Assembly: GCA_963922205.1 (NCBI GenBank)
Contig: CAWUHX010000139.1
Location: forward strand, 372,001 to 436,000
Source of the DNA: Romanomermis culicivorax
Lineage: Eukaryota; Nematoda; Enoplea; Mermithida; Mermithidae
Reading direction: 5' to 3'
DNA length: 64,000 nucleotides
Position 1 is the first letter of the stretch, and each line of letters begins with the position of its first letter. A program made the translations under genes and the position numbers. Below, in pieces: positions 23,271 through 33,660 of this stretch. The notes beneath the pieces are model-generated. The model was not told where the DNA came from. It worked only from the letters and a program-made list of their open reading frames with translations, and made no database searches.

Positions 23271-25269
23271 AAAATTTATACCAAGCTGCGCCCAGCTATG
23301 TCAACCATTAACCGAATTGCTGAAAAAAAATGCTAAGTTTGTTTGGGGGGAAAGACAAAATACAGTTTTTGAATATCTGAAAAATAGACTGATAAACCCT
23401 CCGATTTTGAAGCATCCCGATTTTTCCAAACCTTTCATTTTGCAGACAGATGCCTCTTTGGATGGCATAGGCGCAGTTCTTACCCAAATTGATTGTGACG
23501 GTAAAGAACACCCTGTCGCATTTGCAAGTAGAACCTTAAAATTAGCAGAAAAAAATTATCCTATCACTGAACTCGAAACGTTAGCAGTTGTAGAGTTTGT
23601 AAAATATTTCCAACCTTATCTTTATCAACAGGAAGTCATGATCCAAACCGATCACACAGCCGTGAAAGCTGTATTGGAAAAATCCAACCCCAATGGACGC
23701 ATAGTTCGCTGGGGACTTGCCTTAGCCGGCATAAAATTGAACATTCAACCAAGAAAAGGTCACAGGAATGCCAATGCTGACACTTTATCAAGATTACCCG
23801 ATTCTGATGCTAAACCAGTGTTTGATATAGAAACGGATGCCATTGCACGCCCACAAGAATCAAAACATGAACCAAATGTCAACTCTATTTCTGATGAACA
23901 AATCAATTTAAAGAAATTGCAAAGAGATGATCAGTTTTTGAATCCAATAATCACTTCACTTAGTGACAATGAAGAATGTGAAAGTTTTCCTAACTATCTT
24001 CTTAAAAATGGTATCCTATACAAAAATGAAAATGACATTGGAAAAATTGTGGTCCCTCAAGCATTGATTAACTTGGTTATACAAACTCATCATGATGATG
24101 AATTAGCGGGACATTTTGGCTCAAGAAAGACTATACAGTTCATTGAAAAAAGATATTTTTGGCAAACCCTAACAAAAGACGTAACGAATTACTGTAAAAC
24201 CTGCACAGTTTGTCAGAAAAATAAACCAATGCGTCGAAAAATCAAAGCTTCTCTAAAACCAATTCCAATCGATGGACCTTTTGAAAGAGTTGCTGTAGAT
24301 TGCATGGGTCCCCTGCCCTTAACTGAAAAGGGAAATCGATTTATAGTTGTATTTATCGATTACTTCACCAAATATATTGAGGCTTTCGCCACACCCGACA
24401 TTACAGCTAATACCATAGCACAACTCTTTGTCAATCATATAGTTTGTCGTCATGGAGCTCCAAGCATTTTGCAATTAGATCAAGGGACAGATTTTACGTC
24501 AAAGCTCATGACAGAAATCACTAGCCTGTTTAATACTCGAAAAATCCACACTTCAGTGTACCACCCAATAGCCAATGGGGAGGTGGAGCGTGCCAATCAA
24601 ACGTTGATCACTCAGATCCGTATGTTTATTCAAAATGGCAATCATGCTAATTGGGATCATCATTTATCTTATGCAGTTTTTGCAACGAATATACATGCTA
24701 ATGCAAGCACAAATCATTCACCATTTCAGCTAGTTTACGGACGTTTACCAAAACTGCCAATTGATGCTGTCTTACATTTTAATCCCTCAGTCTACTTCGT
24801 TGATCTTGATGACTATCACGTGGAAGTTAAAAAGCATTTCACACAAGCACTCACTATAATTCAAGATGAAATTCAAAAGGCACAAGAAAAATATAAACAA
24901 GCATATGATAAAAACCAAAACAATGTGACTTATAAAATTGGTGACTATGTTTGGAAAGAGTCACAAATGATCAGGAAAAACCAAGCTAAAAAGTTACAAC
25001 CTATCTTTCAAGGTCCTTACAAAAGCCTTGACATAAAATATCCCAATCTTTTTCTGAAAAATCCTAACAATTCAACTGGTGTTGAAACTATTCACGTCAA
25101 TCGCTCTCGACCATTTGTTGGACGCCACAACGAAAATCAAAACAATTTTGATCAAGTGATAGCTCAACCAGATACAGAAGACAAAGAAATTCGGTTATCT
25201 TTGAAGTCCGACTTTGTTCAAAAGGATGATAATCGACAACATGGATACAACTTGAGAAAACGGAATTGA
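23271..25269 (+). pseudogene. pol: Gypsy-1 pol, 3' part: RNase H and integrase
   Basis: Resumes at the right duplication copy with the residues expected after RKFIP. RNase H: PFILQTDASLDGIGAVL (near 23433), ITELETLAVVEFV, QTDHTAVKAVL (near 23644). Integrase: HHCC zinc module (HHDDELAGHFG.. and CKTCTVC, 24089-24225). The catalytic core has Asp in AVDCMGP (near 24298), Asp in LQLDQGTDF (near 24478) and Glu in NGEVERANQTL (near 24583). A C-terminal region with QGPYKSLDI (near 25012) resembles the GPY/F module. Ends TGA at 25267-25269. The 13 codons before 23271 are LINE tail read in frame. No env or extra frame lies between its end and the 3' LTR. Confidence 0.93.
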
Positions 25270-25292
25270 CGAACAAGGACGTTCGCAAATTT

Positions 25293-25302
25293 AGCGGGGG
25301 AA
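25293..25302 (+). promoter_or_regulatory. Gypsy-1 polypurine tract
   Basis: AGCGGGGGAA directly before the 3' LTR, the plus-strand primer of reverse transcription. Confidence 0.7.
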
Positions 25303-25971
25303 TGTGAAGAAGAAAATAGTTTTGGTATAATTTGCATAATTTTTATAGAAAGTTTACTGTAGTTCGTTTTAATTAATCGTTTTTATATTTTTATTCTTTT
25401 TCTGCATAATTAGTAATCCTGTCACTGGTTCCTAGCACCACCCGAACCAAAAGTTCCAACTTTGACCAAATTTCGTAAAAACATTAATCCTAAACCTACC
25501 AAATCTATACCAAAGCATATGTGGTTGATTCATTAGCCTTTAGCTAATGCGGTTTGGCCCTTATGCGCCTGTTATCTATTAATCTTAGAAAATGCTACCT
25601 AGTCGTACTATCTTAAGAATATAACCGATCAGAAAATATATAATTCTTTTCTCAGAAAACCAACCAAAGCTTTTTCCACACATAACTACCGTAATCGCCT
25701 ACCGTAATACCTCCTCTTTATAACCTAACATTACCAGTTTTCTATAAATACCAATCTTCTAATAATAAATTTTAGTGTATTTGGTTAGCCTTAATTTTTC
25801 GCAATTCGTTAGTTTAAAATTTCTAAAGTTCGCCGTTGGGCATTTGGTTATACCTTTATCGAGCAATTATGGCGCCACGTTTGTTTTACGCACGGAAAAG
25901 TAGTTTTTTAAATTGTTAGTTTATTTAATAAAAAATCCCAAAAATCTACATTTTGTCATTTGCCCCTGACA
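25303..25971 (+). repeat. Gypsy-1 3' LTR (669 bp)
   Basis: Starts TGTGAAG and ends CTGACA. Four substitutions and no indel relative to 11455-12123. Followed by AAAG, the target duplication. Confidence 0.95.
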
Positions 25972-25975
25972 AAAG

Positions 25976-27158
25976 TACTTTCAGCCAAGATGCCAAGATG
26001 TGTTTCTATTCTCAGTTGCACAGGCAAGTGTATTAGCCATTGGTAGACATAAGTGGAAAAAAAAACAGGAAAGAAAAAGAACAGAAAATAGGGAAATGAA
26101 CAGAAAATAGGAATAAGAATAGAAAATAGGAATAAGAATAGAAAATAGGAATAAGAATAGAAAAGGAACATGAAGTGAGAAATGAGAAATATAAAGAAAA
26201 TAAAGTAAAAATATAGAAGAGAATAAAACTTGGTGAAAAAATGAAAATACAAGAAATGAGAGGAGAAAATAATTGTAGCATAACAAATTCACAACAGCTT
26301 TTGCATCATCTTATCAGATAAACTTTGAGTTAAACATCAGCAGCACTCTTACAGTTTATCATGCCTGCATGTGATTTACACCTTCATTAGTTTATGTATG
26401 TGAGTTGAAACTCAAATTTGACAGGATAAAAAAGCCTCAGCCCACAAACAAGCAAAAACAAGCATTTGCCCATTCAATGCTGAAGGACAAACATTCAAAA
26501 AATGGTGACACACAAGACGAACATGAAAATAGAGGTAGAACCAAGATAGACAATAGCATAATTCTTATTCCATCCATTTATGACTTTTAGGTTTTGATTA
26601 GCCACATTATCTCGTCTATTTTGTGCAATATTGGAGGAACTTCAATTTCAAAATGTTTCAAATTAATTTATTTATTAATTAAAAAAATGCATATTTTTAT
26701 TATATCTGGAACTGCACTCCAACTTCAATATAGGTTATCGATCGATTTTTTCAGAAAATGTACAATTATATTTCTTCCTCACTATTACTGATTTGTGTTA
26801 GCTTAGCCAATGTCAAAAAAGCTGTTTTCTAATTATTCAAGTACTGTTCAAGAGGTTAGAGCCAAAGAGGATCCAGATTCGACCCACAATCAGTTACTGA
26901 GCAAAAGTGTTGCAAAGAGTGAGGACATTGACAAAGTTGTTATTTGTGAAAATGACGATTTTGATATTTCATCACAGTTTGGTGATATATTCAACTTTCT
27001 TATTGAACTTTTTTTGAAATTTCCTGTTAGCAGCCTGCTAAAAACCCTTGTTAAAGCATGCTTATGTTTAAATTTTGCAGTTCTGATTTAATCTGTGCTA
27101 ATGTTTAAGATTTTATTTACTCTGAAAAAATTAACAATAACAGCCACCTGTGATCTTT
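25976..27158. other. Flank between Gypsy-1 and Gypsy-2, no gene recognised
   Basis: Holds a purine-rich minisatellite (26091-26165) and two ATG-started frames of unknown meaning (26405-26590; 26810-27091, beginning MSKKLFSNYSSTVQEV). I see no family motif. The end CTTT at 27155-27158 is the Gypsy-2 target duplication. Confidence 0.4.
26091..26165. repeat. AGAAAATAGGAATAAGAAT minisatellite
   Basis: About four units of 18-19 bases inside a longer purine-rich tract. The minus-strand Phe/Leu/Ser-rich frames over it are compositional. Confidence 0.85.
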
Positions 27159-28056
27159 TGTAACAACCAGATTTGTGTGAGGTACTTTACTTTCAACCAA
27201 ACGGCGTTACGGCGGGAGCAAAGGAGGGCGGGTGGTACAATACGGGGCGATAGGGCTTTACAATAATCGACGGCTGCTTTAGTCATCGATACGACAAACG
27301 ATAAATGATGAACGCGGCAAGTACACACGGCTTAATTGCTTCCGAATAAAAATGAGACTCGCTCTCAGTATAAAAAAAGACGCTTGCAAATACGGGGCGC
27401 AGAAGTCGAAAATGTAAAATCACAAGAATAATAAAATCACGCTTTGCTTCTTCTTTTATACGACGTTTTTGGCCACTCCCTGGGCGTCACGGGAGGTCGA
27501 GCTTCTGTCCATCTTCTTCCGCCAATCATCGTTTCCTGCTACGCTTTTTATGCTTTTCTTAGTTACGCCATTCTAATGCTTTCCTGGTACTGTATGCTTT
27601 CTGTGCTTTGCTTGCTTCCTACGGTGGGCTTAGCCACACCTTTGTGCTTCTGTGCATGCTTCCTGTATCCATTTCTCTGTATACACATGTTTTGTGGGGC
27701 CACCGCTACCGTTAATCTTGAGACTACTGTCTGGCGGGGCTTCTACGTATTTTACTGTGTGCAGGTGGTGTTTACGATTTTTACTGGGGATTACGGTAAA
27801 TGTGGAATGTGTAGTTTAGTGTAGGTTCTAGGGGAACAGCTGCCGTTTGTGCAAATTAATTAGGGCATCTTAATTGGGCTACCGGGGTGTGAACGGATCA
27901 AAATAAAATACTTCACATAATTTTAGAGGAATGTTTGGGTGTGAATCCCAGACACCCTTGAGACGATAAAATGTGAAAATAAAATAATATCTAATAAATG
28001 TCTATCACATACAGTATGCTGCATATTTACAGTACTGCTTTAGCAGGTACGTTACA
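27159..28056 (-). repeat. Gypsy-2 3' LTR (898 bp)
   Basis: Complete LTR beginning and ending in the TG/CA pattern. Its right 518 bases (27539-28056) match 32212-32729 without gaps. On the minus strand the purine tract GGAAGGAGGGAAA directly precedes it. The plus-strand frame at 27444-27824 lies within it and is not considered a gene. Confidence 0.85.
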
Positions 28057-28087
28057 TTTCCCTCCTTCCGGAGTTGAATGTCCTCGT

Positions 28088-31000
28088 TCAAGGCTTTCGA
28101 GGTTGAGGCCGGGTGGTGGTATATTCCATAGTTGCTTTCCGAGGGTAAAAAGGGGTTGTCTCGTTTACATGCAACATAAATGCTATATTCTTATGGGGGT
28201 GTTTGAGTGTAACATTGGGGTACAGGAAATTTGTAACTGTATTGGGCCCGTTTTGGCCAGGGAGGAATTTGAGAGTCAGCCCTTGTTTACATGAATGGAT
28301 TTTGTAAAGGATAAGATCACCTGCCTTGTAATGTATGTTTTGAGCATGCTTGTTATACTGACGGGTATAGTGATCTTGTGCTTTTTGTAAGCTTTCCTGC
28401 ACGGTTGAGAGTGCTTCTGTAAAATGCGATTTTACACGAAGGGCGTAATCGTCTAGATCAACCATGTAGGATGTGGGGAAAAAATTTAAGGCTGCGTCTG
28501 ATGGCAGATGAGCCTGTCTACCATGGAGTAATTCAAATGGGGGATACGAAGTGCTATCATTTTTATGAATGTTGATCGAAAAAACTGCATATGGGAGATA
28601 AGTATCCCAATCAGTGTGATTTGAATTGATGTACATGCGGATACAGGTGGCTAGGGTCTGGTTGCAACGCTCAACTTCCCCATAGGCAATGGGATGGTAT
28701 GGGGTAGTATGAATTTTCTGAGTATTGCATAAACTGGTGATCCGTTGCAAGAGATCGGATACAAAATCAGAGCCAGGATCACAATGGATGATTTTTGGGG
28801 ACCCATGACGGCAAACAATTTTGGTTACGAATAGCTTGGCAATAGTGGCTGCAGTGATGTCAGGGGTCAGGAATGCCTCTACATACTTTGTGAAATAATC
28901 GATGAAAACGACAATGAATCAGTTGCCGTCTTCAGTGAGGGGTAACGGTCCCATGCAATCAACACCGACTCGATCAAATAGGCCAGTCGGCTGAATTGGT
29001 ACCAGATTTGCATGCACGCTCATTTGGGGCCAAAAATATTTTTGTCTGAGCAAGTGTAAAGTTTTTCGGGCCACAAAATGACCTGTGAATTTGCTGTCAT
29101 AATGAGAGGCAATGAGATGCTGGACCTGTGACTTGGGGATGTAGAGTTTGGCTTGTTTGTCGACTATTCCGAAGCGGATGTTTTGATGTACTGCGAATTT
29201 GATCAGAGTAAGGGGGTGCTTTTGGGCGATTTTTGCTAAAATACTTTTGACAGTTGGATCAGTGTGTTGGAGTTCGGCAAAATTTTTCTGTTGCTCTTCT
29301 TGTTCAGTTGCTTCGTCCTCAAGAACAGAATTGATTGTTGATATTTCGCGGCAGGTTTCGAGTTGCTCAATGTCAAAGGATTGCTTTGCTGTTTGTGAGG
29401 GGAATCGAGAAACAGCATCTGCGTTGCGATTAGCAGTGCCTTTCTTAGGGCGAATGTCTAGCTGAATACCAGAGAGGGCTAATCCCCAATGGGCTATGCG
29501 AGGGGACCGGTTTTCCTTTTGTAAAACTGCCTGAACTGCTGTATGGTCCGTATGTACAATAACATGTTGCTGGAAAAGATAGGGGCGGAAATACTTGACA
29601 AACTCAACTACTGCAAGGGTTTCTAACTCAGTTATCGGGTAGTTGTGTTCTGCGGGTTTTGGTGTGCGGCTCCCAAAAGCAATGGGGCGATCTTGACTTT
29701 TACTATCTAGCTGACTGAGAATAGGGCCAATTCCCAGTTTTGAGGTGTCAGTTTGCAGAATAAACGGTTTTGTGAAATCGGGATGCTGCAGTATTGGGGC
29801 ATGAATGAGTAATTCTTTTAGCTTAGTGAATGCGTTTTGCTGTTCAGGGCCCCAGGAAAATTCTGAGTTCTTTTTGAGTAGCGATGTGAGTGGGCTAGAA
29901 ACTTGAGAGCAATTAGGGATGAATCTGCGACAATACGAGGGTAGGCCAAGGAATGACTTAACTTCTTTTGAGCTTTTGGGCGTGGGTATGTCATAGATGG
30001 CCTGTACCTTATGGGGATCTGGTGAAATGCGTTGCTGAGAAATGACGTGGCCTAAGTATTGGACTTGGGGCTGGCAGAATTTGCATTTTTGTATGTTTAG
30101 TTTAAGGCCTGCTTGTGAGAATCGGGCAAAAATAGTGTCTAAACGTTCCAGCATTTGGGCATGGGGGTCTGCGAATACCAGAACATCGTCAAGATATACA
30201 AGGCATGTGTTCCATTGCAGACCCGAAAGAATAACATCCATTAACCTTTGGAATGTGGCTGGGGCTTTGGTTAGTCCAAAAGGGAGGTAATTGAATTGAT
30301 ACTAGCTGGCTGAGCAATTAAAGGCCGTTTTTTCTCTGTCTGCTTGTGCTATGGGAATGGAATAATATGCATTGGATTGGTCAAGGGACGTAAAATATTT
30401 CATTCCACGTAGGGTGTCTAGAATTTTGTCTATGGGGGGCAAGGGGTAGGAATTTTTTTGCTTACTTTATTGAGGCCTCTAAAATCAATGCATAAACGAT
30501 GGCCTCCATCTTTTTTGGGGACTAAAACTGTGTTGGTACACCATGGAGAATCGCTCTGGCTTATGACACCTGCTGCTGCGAGTTGTTTAACTTCTGCTTG
30601 TATGATTTGCTTTTCTTTTGGGGAAGTCCGATAAAGTTGTCTACGTACGGGTTGGGAGCCATTGGTGTCAATTGTATGTGAAACAAGGGTGGTTCTACCT
30701 ACGTCCATTTTGGATTTAGCATATAATGTAGGATACTTCGATAGGGCTCATAGAAGTTGCGTTTTCTCGGTTTCTGTGAGGTCACTGGAGGTTAAATTAA
30801 CATTTTCTTTTAACCATGTAAATGTATCAAAAGGATTGGGCTGGTTTTGTGTGGATGGGGTTATGTTAGCAGAAGCATTTTGTTTTGGGATGTAACATGA
30901 GACTGTACCAATGCATGTTCCGGGGTAAAGAATTTGAGCTGTTTCTTGTGTGTTTAGGACCGATATGCCTATGCGACTGTTTTGATTTTCAGAGATACAA

Positions 31001-31560
31001 GCTGCGAAATGGACTTTAGGATTCTGTTTGGGTTTCGGGGTGAATTCAAGCTGTTTGACCTGTAAGTACGATTTGGGCAAGGGGACAGTAAATTCGGTTA
31101 CTGTACCGGGTGGTAATTCTAATTTCTCGTCTAGATAGGTTCCACCACGGGTCGAAAGTGGGCTGTATTCTAGGCTGTCAAAAGGTAGTATGACATTGCC
31201 AAATTTGACCTGAGATTTCTGATTGTTGATAGTATATTCCGAAAATCGACTGAGAAAGTTTTTGCCTAGGAGGATGTCTGCTGTGCAATATTTTTGGACA
31301 TGGACCATTATTGTTTCCTGAATTGTTTGGGCTGTCACTGTGACGAAAGTGGTTCCTACAAAGTGGATCGGGAGATTATTTGCTGCTTTTGCTTGGACTA
31401 GCGGGTGTTTCATGTCTAACTGCAAGATTTGGGCGATGTGTGAATCAATGAGTGAGTAGACTGCACCAGTGTCAATCATGCCTTTTGTGATTAATTTGCC
31501 ATTAAGTGTGATTGGAATATGAGGGGTATGTTTCTCAGGTGCATTTTAGGGTGGCTTGTT
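28088..31560 (-). pseudogene. pol: Gypsy-2 pol: protease, RT, RNase H, integrase with several stops
   Basis: Protease MIDTGAVYSLID near 31475. RT pieces include KKDGGHRLCIDFRGLN near 30500 and catalytic CLVYLDDVLVF near 30195. RNase H: PFILQTDTSKLGIGPIL near 29750. Integrase: VGVDCMGPLPLTEDGN near 28960 and GEVERCNQTL near 28660, ending at 28088. It is close to Gypsy-1 but clearly diverged. Lesions seen: a TAA near 31548, a TGA near 30746, a frameshift near 30455, a TAG near 30303 and a TGA near 28918. Several fit CGA-to-TGA or similar decay. The remaining frames are long (440 and 243 codons), so it died fairly recently. Confidence 0.92.
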
Positions 31561-31689
31561 TGAGGCAGATTGGTGAATTTGATTAATGAGTTCGATTGCA
31601 GGGGTTCGGGGGGTATCAATGTCGACAAGGACGTATTTCTGCTGTGTTTGTGCCCCACGACGATTAGCCAATTTTAAGAGAGCATGGCT

Positions 31690-32211
31690 GAATGATGGGG
31701 GGATGGTCTCATGTAGATGTCCGTTGTTTGATGGTATTTCATATGCATGTTCATTTGTGGCATGATGCTTTGGAGAGGGGAAATATTTTCGAAGAACGAG
31801 AAAAGAATAAAAGACACCTGCAATAACTACAGTAATAACGGCTAGATTGATAATGATTTGTAGGGGTCCTTTGAGTAAATTGTTTAATCAGTCTGCGAGA
31901 CTTTGGGTGGTACTGGTTATTACATGTTTTATGCCTTGACTGGCGCCAGAGAGGGTATTTCAGAGTGCTTGGCCAGTGCCTGAGATCATGTTGTAAACTG
32001 TATCGGAATTGAGAGACATTTAGGCGGTGTAATTGAGGAGTTTTTTAACAACATTTTCGAGTGTGTGAGTTTTGTAAATGTATTGTTTCAAAAAGAGTAA
32101 ATCAGTTGAAACAGTTGCGAGTTGATCATGAAAAATGGCGGGTGTATTAAAATGGAAAAGGGAGAAATTTTGGTTCCAGAGGATTTCTAAGGGTAAATTT
32201 GTGACATGTGA
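31690..32211 (-). pseudogene. Gypsy-2 env-like C-terminal remnant upstream of protease
   Basis: The minus strand encodes the membrane-proximal end and anchor of the same glycoprotein as Gypsy-1: FNTPAIFHDQLA against FDTPSIFHDKLA, FLKQYIYKT against FLRQYISKT, then GPLQIIINLAVITVVIAGVF in the anchor position (near 31865). It is broken by stops near 32022 and 31888. At 32211 it is cut by the deletion that joins it to the LTR. Protease follows about 210 bases after the anchor, as in Gypsy-1. This independently confirms the env-before-protease order. Confidence 0.85.
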
Positions 32212-32729
32212 CTACACTTTTTATGCTTTTCTTAGTTACACCTTTCTAACGCTTTCCTGGTACTGTATGCTTTCTGTGCTTTGCTTGCTTCCTACGGTGG
32301 GCTTAGCCACACCTTTGTGCTTCTGTGCATGCTTCCTGTATCGGTTTCTCTGTATACACATGTTTTTTGGGGCCACCGCTACGGTTACACTTGAGACTAC
32401 TGTCTGGCGGGGCTTCTACGTATTTTACTGTGTGCAGGTGTTGTTTACGATTTTTAGGGGGGATTACGGTAGCTGTGGAATGTGTAGTTTAGTGTAGGTT
32501 CTAGGGGAACAGCTGCCGTTTGTGCAAATTAATTAGGGCATCTTAATTGGGCTACCGGGGTGTGAATGGATCAAAATAAAGTACTTCACTTAATTTTAGA
32601 GGAATGTTTGGGTGTGAATCCCAGACACCCTTGAGAAGATAAAATGCGAAAATAAAATAATATCTAATAAATGTCTATCACATACAGTATGCTACATATT
32701 TACAGTACTGCTTTAGCAGGTACGTTACA
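32212..32729 (-). repeat. Gypsy-2 5' LTR, truncated (518 bp)
   Basis: Aligns without gaps to 27539-28056. The inner part of the LTR was removed with the leader and gag. Its outer end is intact and followed by CTTT. Confidence 0.9.
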
Positions 32730-32733
32730 CTTT

Positions 32734-33179
32734 TACCAACAAGAGGTTGAACATGGGGCAGATAACTGTGAACTTCACCCATTAGATATTGGAATGCACA
32801 GTGCTCCAATTAGGAATCTTGAAGATTTATATTGAAAAACTGATTAACATCACCAAAACCCATTATTTCTACCACTGATCTGTCAAAACTCAATGAGAGA
32901 GCAGTGTTTTTGAATTTATTGTTGTTTTGTGGAAGTTCTTAGTTGTATTTTCTGTTTCTATTTTCAACTCAAAAAGTCGAGGCTTCATTAACATGTTATA
33001 GGCCATTTCTCCCAGGGAGTTTTAATGTGAGAAATGAAGTTTTTGTGCTTTTGAGCCTTTCAAACTTATGATTCCTTCTCGGTTTTTGTGCTTATGGGCT
33101 TTTCACCCTTGTGGGCTCATTCACGCTAATAGGTCATTTGTGCTTATGGGCCACACCTGTTAAATCCCTGGCAATAGAG
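32734..33179. other. No gene recognised
   Basis: CpG-poor DNA. A short imperfect repetition of TTTGTGCTTATGGGC occurs at 33080-33152. The left end probably carries decayed downstream sequence of the hAT remnant. Confidence 0.4.
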
Positions 33180-33660
33180 ACCTTTAGAAATTTTTGCATA
33201 ATTTCACAATTATTGGTGTCAAGATATGGAACACAAATGCAGATTCATTGCAAATGTGTGGCGTCCATAATCTCATCAACAAAAATAGTAGAATAAGTCG
33301 CCTAAAACCAATTAAAAAAGTAGTGAATTTTAACAAATCAGGGTTTGTAAAACTAATTCTTTTAGTGTCTTCCACAATTTTTGATTGCATCAAATCACCA
33401 CAGCATTTGAATAATTTGTTTTGAATATGTTGACTTAGATATGTAGCATTCAATTTGGCATTTTAGATGTGTTCTTTGAGGATTATATTGCCAGACTCGA
33501 TTTAAAATTTGAGCAGAGTTTGAAGATTTCCTTTATTTTTATATTTCCCATTACACCAAAAAGTTGGCCAGGATAATGATGACCTCTGAATGATAACCCT
33601 TGTCAGCCCAAAAATATTATTGATTTAACAATTGAAAGCAATCCTAAAATAGGATTTTCT
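33180..33660 (-). pseudogene. Old hAT transposase fragment (DUF4371-type, ZMYM-like)
   Basis: The minus strand reads RGH near 33575, then LNATYLSQHIQNKLFKCCGD near 33440 followed by QSKIVE, the signature of the hAT domain found in ZMYM1-like transposases. A decayed VDEIMDATHL segment near 33290 stands where the family has its first catalytic Asp (ADETTD). Frameshifts and stops interrupt it, and CpG is almost absent. It is related to, but much older than, hAT-2 in this window. Confidence 0.75.

Larger units (their letters stand above)
11455..25971 (+). mobile_element. Gypsy-1: Ty3/gypsy LTR retrotransposon with env-like domain, split by a LINE
   Basis: The two LTRs start TGTGAAG and end CTGACA. 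The insertion is flanked by AAAG on both sides (11451-11454 and 25972-25975), although the 5' LTR is also followed by AAAG, so an LTR ending a few bases later cannot be excluded. Inside are a primer-binding site, one long Gag-Env-PR-RT-RNase H-IN frame and a polypurine tract. Removing the 5.1-kb LINE leaves about 9.4 kb. Apart from that insertion I see no stop in the coding frame. The LTRs differ at only 4 of 669 positions, so insertion was recent. Confidence 0.95.
27159..32729 (-). mobile_element. Gypsy-2: internally deleted relative of Gypsy-1
   Basis: Bounded by TGTAACAACC at 27159 and CGTTACA at 32729, with CTTT duplicated on both sides (27155-27158; 32730-32733). In element orientation the 5' LTR, at high coordinates, has lost its inner 380 bases. 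The leader, gag and most of the env-like region are gone, joined at 32211/32212. The remainder (env C-terminus, PR, RT, RNase H, IN, polypurine tract, 3' LTR) is retained in the Gypsy-1 order. The shared 518 bp of the two LTRs carry roughly 25 differences by eye, so it is clearly older than Gypsy-1. Confidence 0.9.

Noticed and set aside
25956..26292. Three overlapping Phe/Leu/Ser-rich minus frames
   Set aside because: They are read from a purine-rich minisatellite; all three frames are open only because of its composition.
27444..27824. Conserved Cys-rich hydrophobic frame also present at 32135-32497
   Set aside because: Both lie in the two Gypsy-2 LTRs, so their similarity comes from LTR duplication; they are antisense to the element and the right one starts in env sequence across the deletion junction.
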